7,313 nucleotides of DNA from Candidatus Moraniibacteriota bacterium (GTDB lineage Bacteria; Patescibacteriota; Minisyncoccia; Moranbacterales; GWC2-37-73). The stretch is from assembly GCA_003510895.1 (NCBI GenBank), contig DOKE01000024.1, positions 1 through 7,313 on the forward strand. The letters are read 5' to 3'. The notes beneath the pieces were generated by a model. The model was not told where the DNA came from, did no database searches, and was given only the letters and a program-made list of their open reading frames with translations. Positions 5,659 to 7,313 of this stretch are shown here, one piece after another; the first letter of the stretch is position 1; every line of letters starts with the position of its first letter. A program made the position numbers and the translations under genes.

Positions 5659-7188
5659 ATGAATGGTATACTATTCCTTTTTGGGATACTGGCAGCTTTG
5701 GCTGGCGGAGGTTTCTTGGGCTATTTAGTCAGGCAATCTATTGCAAAAAAACAATTAAGCACTGCGGAAGGAAAAGCGGAAAAAATATTGGAAGAGGCGG
5801 AAAAAAAGTCGCAGGAAACTGTTCTTGACGCGAAGAACAAAGCAGTTGAAATTCTCGAAGAAGCTAAAAAGAAAGAAAAAGTTCGAGAAGATCAAATTTT
5901 GAGATTGGAACAACGTCTTGAAAAAAGAGAAGAAACATTGGACATTAAGTTGGAAGAATTGGAAAAAGGCAGAAACATTTTGGAACAAAGAGCGGCTGAA
6001 ATTAGAAAAATAAAACAGGAAACGGAAGAAATCAGGAAAAAGGAAATGGAAAGATTGGAAAAAATAGCCGGACTTTCCAAGGAGCAAGCGAAAAATATTT
6101 TGCTTCAATTAACGGAGGATGAAAATCGAGATTTGATTGCTCAAAAAATTTCCAAAATTGAAAGAGATGGAATGCGAGATTTGGAAAAGAAAGCCAAGGA
6201 TATAATGACTAGCGTTATTCAAAAATATGCCGGTTCGCACGCTAGCGAGGTCGTGACAACGACTGTTTCTATTCCATCGGACGAAGTGAAAGGAAGAATT
6301 ATTGGTCGTGAAGGAAGAAATATCAAAACTCTTGAAAAAATGACCGGAGTGGAAATTATCGTGGATGATACTCCGGAGGCGGTGGTTATTTCCGGTTTTG
6401 ATCCGGTACGTCGAGAAATTACTCGAATCGCATTAGAAAAATTAATTGGCGATGGAAGAATTCATCCGACTAAAATTGAAGAAGCGGTGGAATTTGCCAA
6501 GAGGGAAATTGAAAATAAAATAAAAGAAGCGGGTGAAGCAGCTTCCTATGATGTGGGAGTGGCTGGCATAGATCCGAAATTAGTTAGTATTTTGGGAAGA
6601 CTTAGATATCGAACTAGCTTTGGACAAAATGCGTTGTTGCATTCTTTGGAAGTGGCGCATCTTTCCGGAGCTTTGGCGGCTGAATTGGGAGCCGATGTGG
6701 CGATAGCGAAAAAAGCCGGACTCTTTCATGACATAGGAAAAGCTGTCGGACACGATGTGCAAGGAACTCATGTTGAAATAGGAATCAAAATATTGCAAAA
6801 ATTTGATATGCCCAAGGAAGTTATTGATGCGGTTAAATCTCATCACGAAGATTATCCTTTTGAATCGCAAGAATCTTTCATTGTGGCAGCGGCTGACGCA
6901 ATCTCTGCCAGTCGTCCTGGGGCCAGAAAAGACACACTGGAGAACTATTTGAAACGTTTGGGTGAATTGGAGTCAGTGGCTAATTCTTTCGCTGGAGTGG
7001 AAAAAACCTATGCTATTCAAGCCGGAAGGGAAATTCGCGTGTTTGTTAAACCGGAAGAAGTGGATGACCTTGGCGCAATCAGAATGGCTCGCGAAATAGC
7101 GGACAAAATTGAACAAGAATTGAAATATCCCGGAGAGATAAAGGTAAATGTATTAAGAGAGACAAGAAGTGTTGAGTTTGCACGTTAA
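5659..7188 (+). CDS. rny: Ribonuclease Y, membrane-anchored endoribonuclease
   Basis: RNase Y is the membrane-tethered endonuclease that starts mRNA decay in many bacteria lacking RNase E. At 509 residues it is close to the B. subtilis protein (about 520). An N-terminal transmembrane helix spans about 3-24 (hydrophobic, glycine-rich, followed by basic residues). A long, highly charged coiled coil covers about 30-190. The KH RNA-binding domain is about 200-265, with GRIIGREGRNIKTLE at 212-226. The HD domain is about 325-420: H328 (LLHSLEVA), HDIGK at 357-361, SHHED at 394-398, and D413 in AADAISASRPGAR. A conserved C-terminal domain ends in VLRETRSVEFAR. The metal-binding HD set is complete, so the nuclease should be active. 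The ATG start has an A-rich context without a Shine-Dalgarno sequence. The gene ends in tandem TAA TAA, and the palindromic element begins four bases past the first stop. It is likely monocistronic from the promoter at 5453. Confidence 0.97.
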   Translation: MNGILFLFGILAALAGGGFLGYLVRQSIAKKQLSTAEGKAEKILEEAEKKSQETVLDAKNKAVEILEEAKKKEKVREDQILRLEQRLEKREETLDIKLEELEKGRNILEQRAAEIRKIKQETEEIRKKEMERLEKIAGLSKEQAKNILLQLTEDENRDLIAQKISKIERDGMRDLEKKAKDIMTSVIQKYAGSHASEVVTTTVSIPSDEVKGRIIGREGRNIKTLEKMTGVEIIVDDTPEAVVISGFDPVRREITRIALEKLIGDGRIHPTKIEEAVEFAKREIENKIKEAGEAASYDVGVAGIDPKLVSILGRLRYRTSFGQNALLHSLEVAHLSGALAAELGADVAIAKKAGLFHDIGKAVGHDVQGTHVEIGIKILQKFDMPKEVIDAVKSHHEDYPFESQESFIVAAADAISASRPGARKDTLENYLKRLGELESVANSFAGVEKTYAIQAGREIRVFVKPEEVDDLGAIRMAREIADKIEQELKYPGEIKVNVLRETRSVEFAR

Positions 7189-7192
7189 TAAA

Positions 7193-7313
7193 ATTGACCT
7201 AATTAACCTAATTTCTAATTAATCTAATTAACCTAAACAAATCCCAATAACTTAAATCCCAAACTTGGGTATTGGGAATTGGAGTTTGGATATTTTTTAG
7301 AAATTAGGTCAAT
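7193..7313. repeat. Palindromic repeat element with 12-bp terminal inverted repeats (MITE- or REP-like)
   Basis: ATTGACCTAATT (7193-7204) is the exact reverse complement of AATTAGGTCAAT (7302-7313), enclosing a non-coding unit of 121 bp. The left half is an array of short direct repeats: CTAATTAAC (7199-7207), CTAATTT (7208-7214), CTAATTAAT (7215-7223), CTAATTAAC (7224-7232), then CTAAAC. The centre holds nested palindromes, TCCCAATA/TATTGGGA (7242-7249 with 7270-7277) around CCCA/TGGG (7258-7261 with 7266-7269). Register slippage also lets 7207-7218 pair perfectly with 7297-7308. The element encodes no protein and abuts the rny stop. The right boundary is the window edge, so it may extend further. 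It could be a transposon-derived MITE, a REP-like intergenic repeat, or simply an elaborate terminator. Confidence 0.65.
7256..7298 (+). terminator. Possible intrinsic terminator of rny inside the palindromic element
   Basis: Positions 7256-7264 (ATCCCAAAC) pair with 7284-7291 (GTTTGGAT) in eight base pairs with one bulged C at 7260. The loop is 19 bases, and ATTTTTT follows at 7292-7298. The T run right after the stem fits an intrinsic terminator. The stem is bulged and competes with the stronger TCCCAATA/TATTGGGA hairpin upstream, so termination may be weak or conditional. No other terminator candidate follows rny in the window. Confidence 0.4.

Noticed and set aside
53..7188. Alternative genetic code (UGA as Gly, as in Gracilibacteria and Absconditabacteria)
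   Set aside because: All six conserved proteins are full length without in-frame TGA, and every one ends in TAA.
7193..7313. CRISPR array or integron attC site
   Set aside because: The repeats are 7-9 bases without spacers, and the terminal arms lack the GTTRRRY/RYYYAAC core of attC sites; no Cas or integrase gene is in the window.

Overview
This window is a compact, AT-rich bacterial chromosome segment carrying six complete housekeeping genes, all with good family signatures. On the + strand, nusA, ppa, tig and clpP sit head to tail with gaps of 19 to 27 bases and probably form one operon. It ends at a 12-bp-stem terminator. Facing it on the - strand is gpmI (cofactor-independent phosphoglycerate mutase). 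A divergent intergenic region of 255 bases follows, then rny (RNase Y) on the + strand. The last 121 bases hold a palindromic, repeat-rich non-coding element that runs to the window edge.

The organism is most likely an uncultivated member of the Candidate Phyla Radiation (Patescibacteria, Parcubacteria/Moranbacteria-like). This is an inference. It rests on the AT-rich, very purine-rich coding strands, NusA with an acidic insertion in its N-terminal domain, the unusual gene order nusA-ppa-tig-clpP (no ylxR-infB after nusA, no clpX after clpP), and the lack of Shine-Dalgarno-like sequence before all six starts. All six genes stop with TAA. All six proteins read through intact in the standard bacterial code, so nothing suggests UGA recoding.

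Functionally the window covers transcription elongation, termination and antitermination (NusA), pyrophosphate removal (Ppa), nascent-chain folding (trigger factor), proteolysis (ClpP), lower glycolysis (GpmI) and mRNA decay (RNase Y). The tig-clpP pairing is the familiar chaperone/protease neighbourhood. Putting NusA and pyrophosphatase in front makes a small gene-expression and quality-control operon.

The non-coding DNA is the least ordinary part. Positions 5404-5658 hold two divergent promoter candidates that share one -35 box. The rny transcript would then carry a leader of about 170 nt, whose ends can pair in a long interrupted stem finishing just before the rny start. Positions 7193-7313 form a MITE-like or REP-like unit with perfect 12-bp terminal inverted repeats, an array of CTAATTAAC-type repeats and nested hairpins. 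I see no defence, mobile-protein, CRISPR, tRNA or rRNA content. No new multi-gene system is evident; the two non-coding elements are the best leads.
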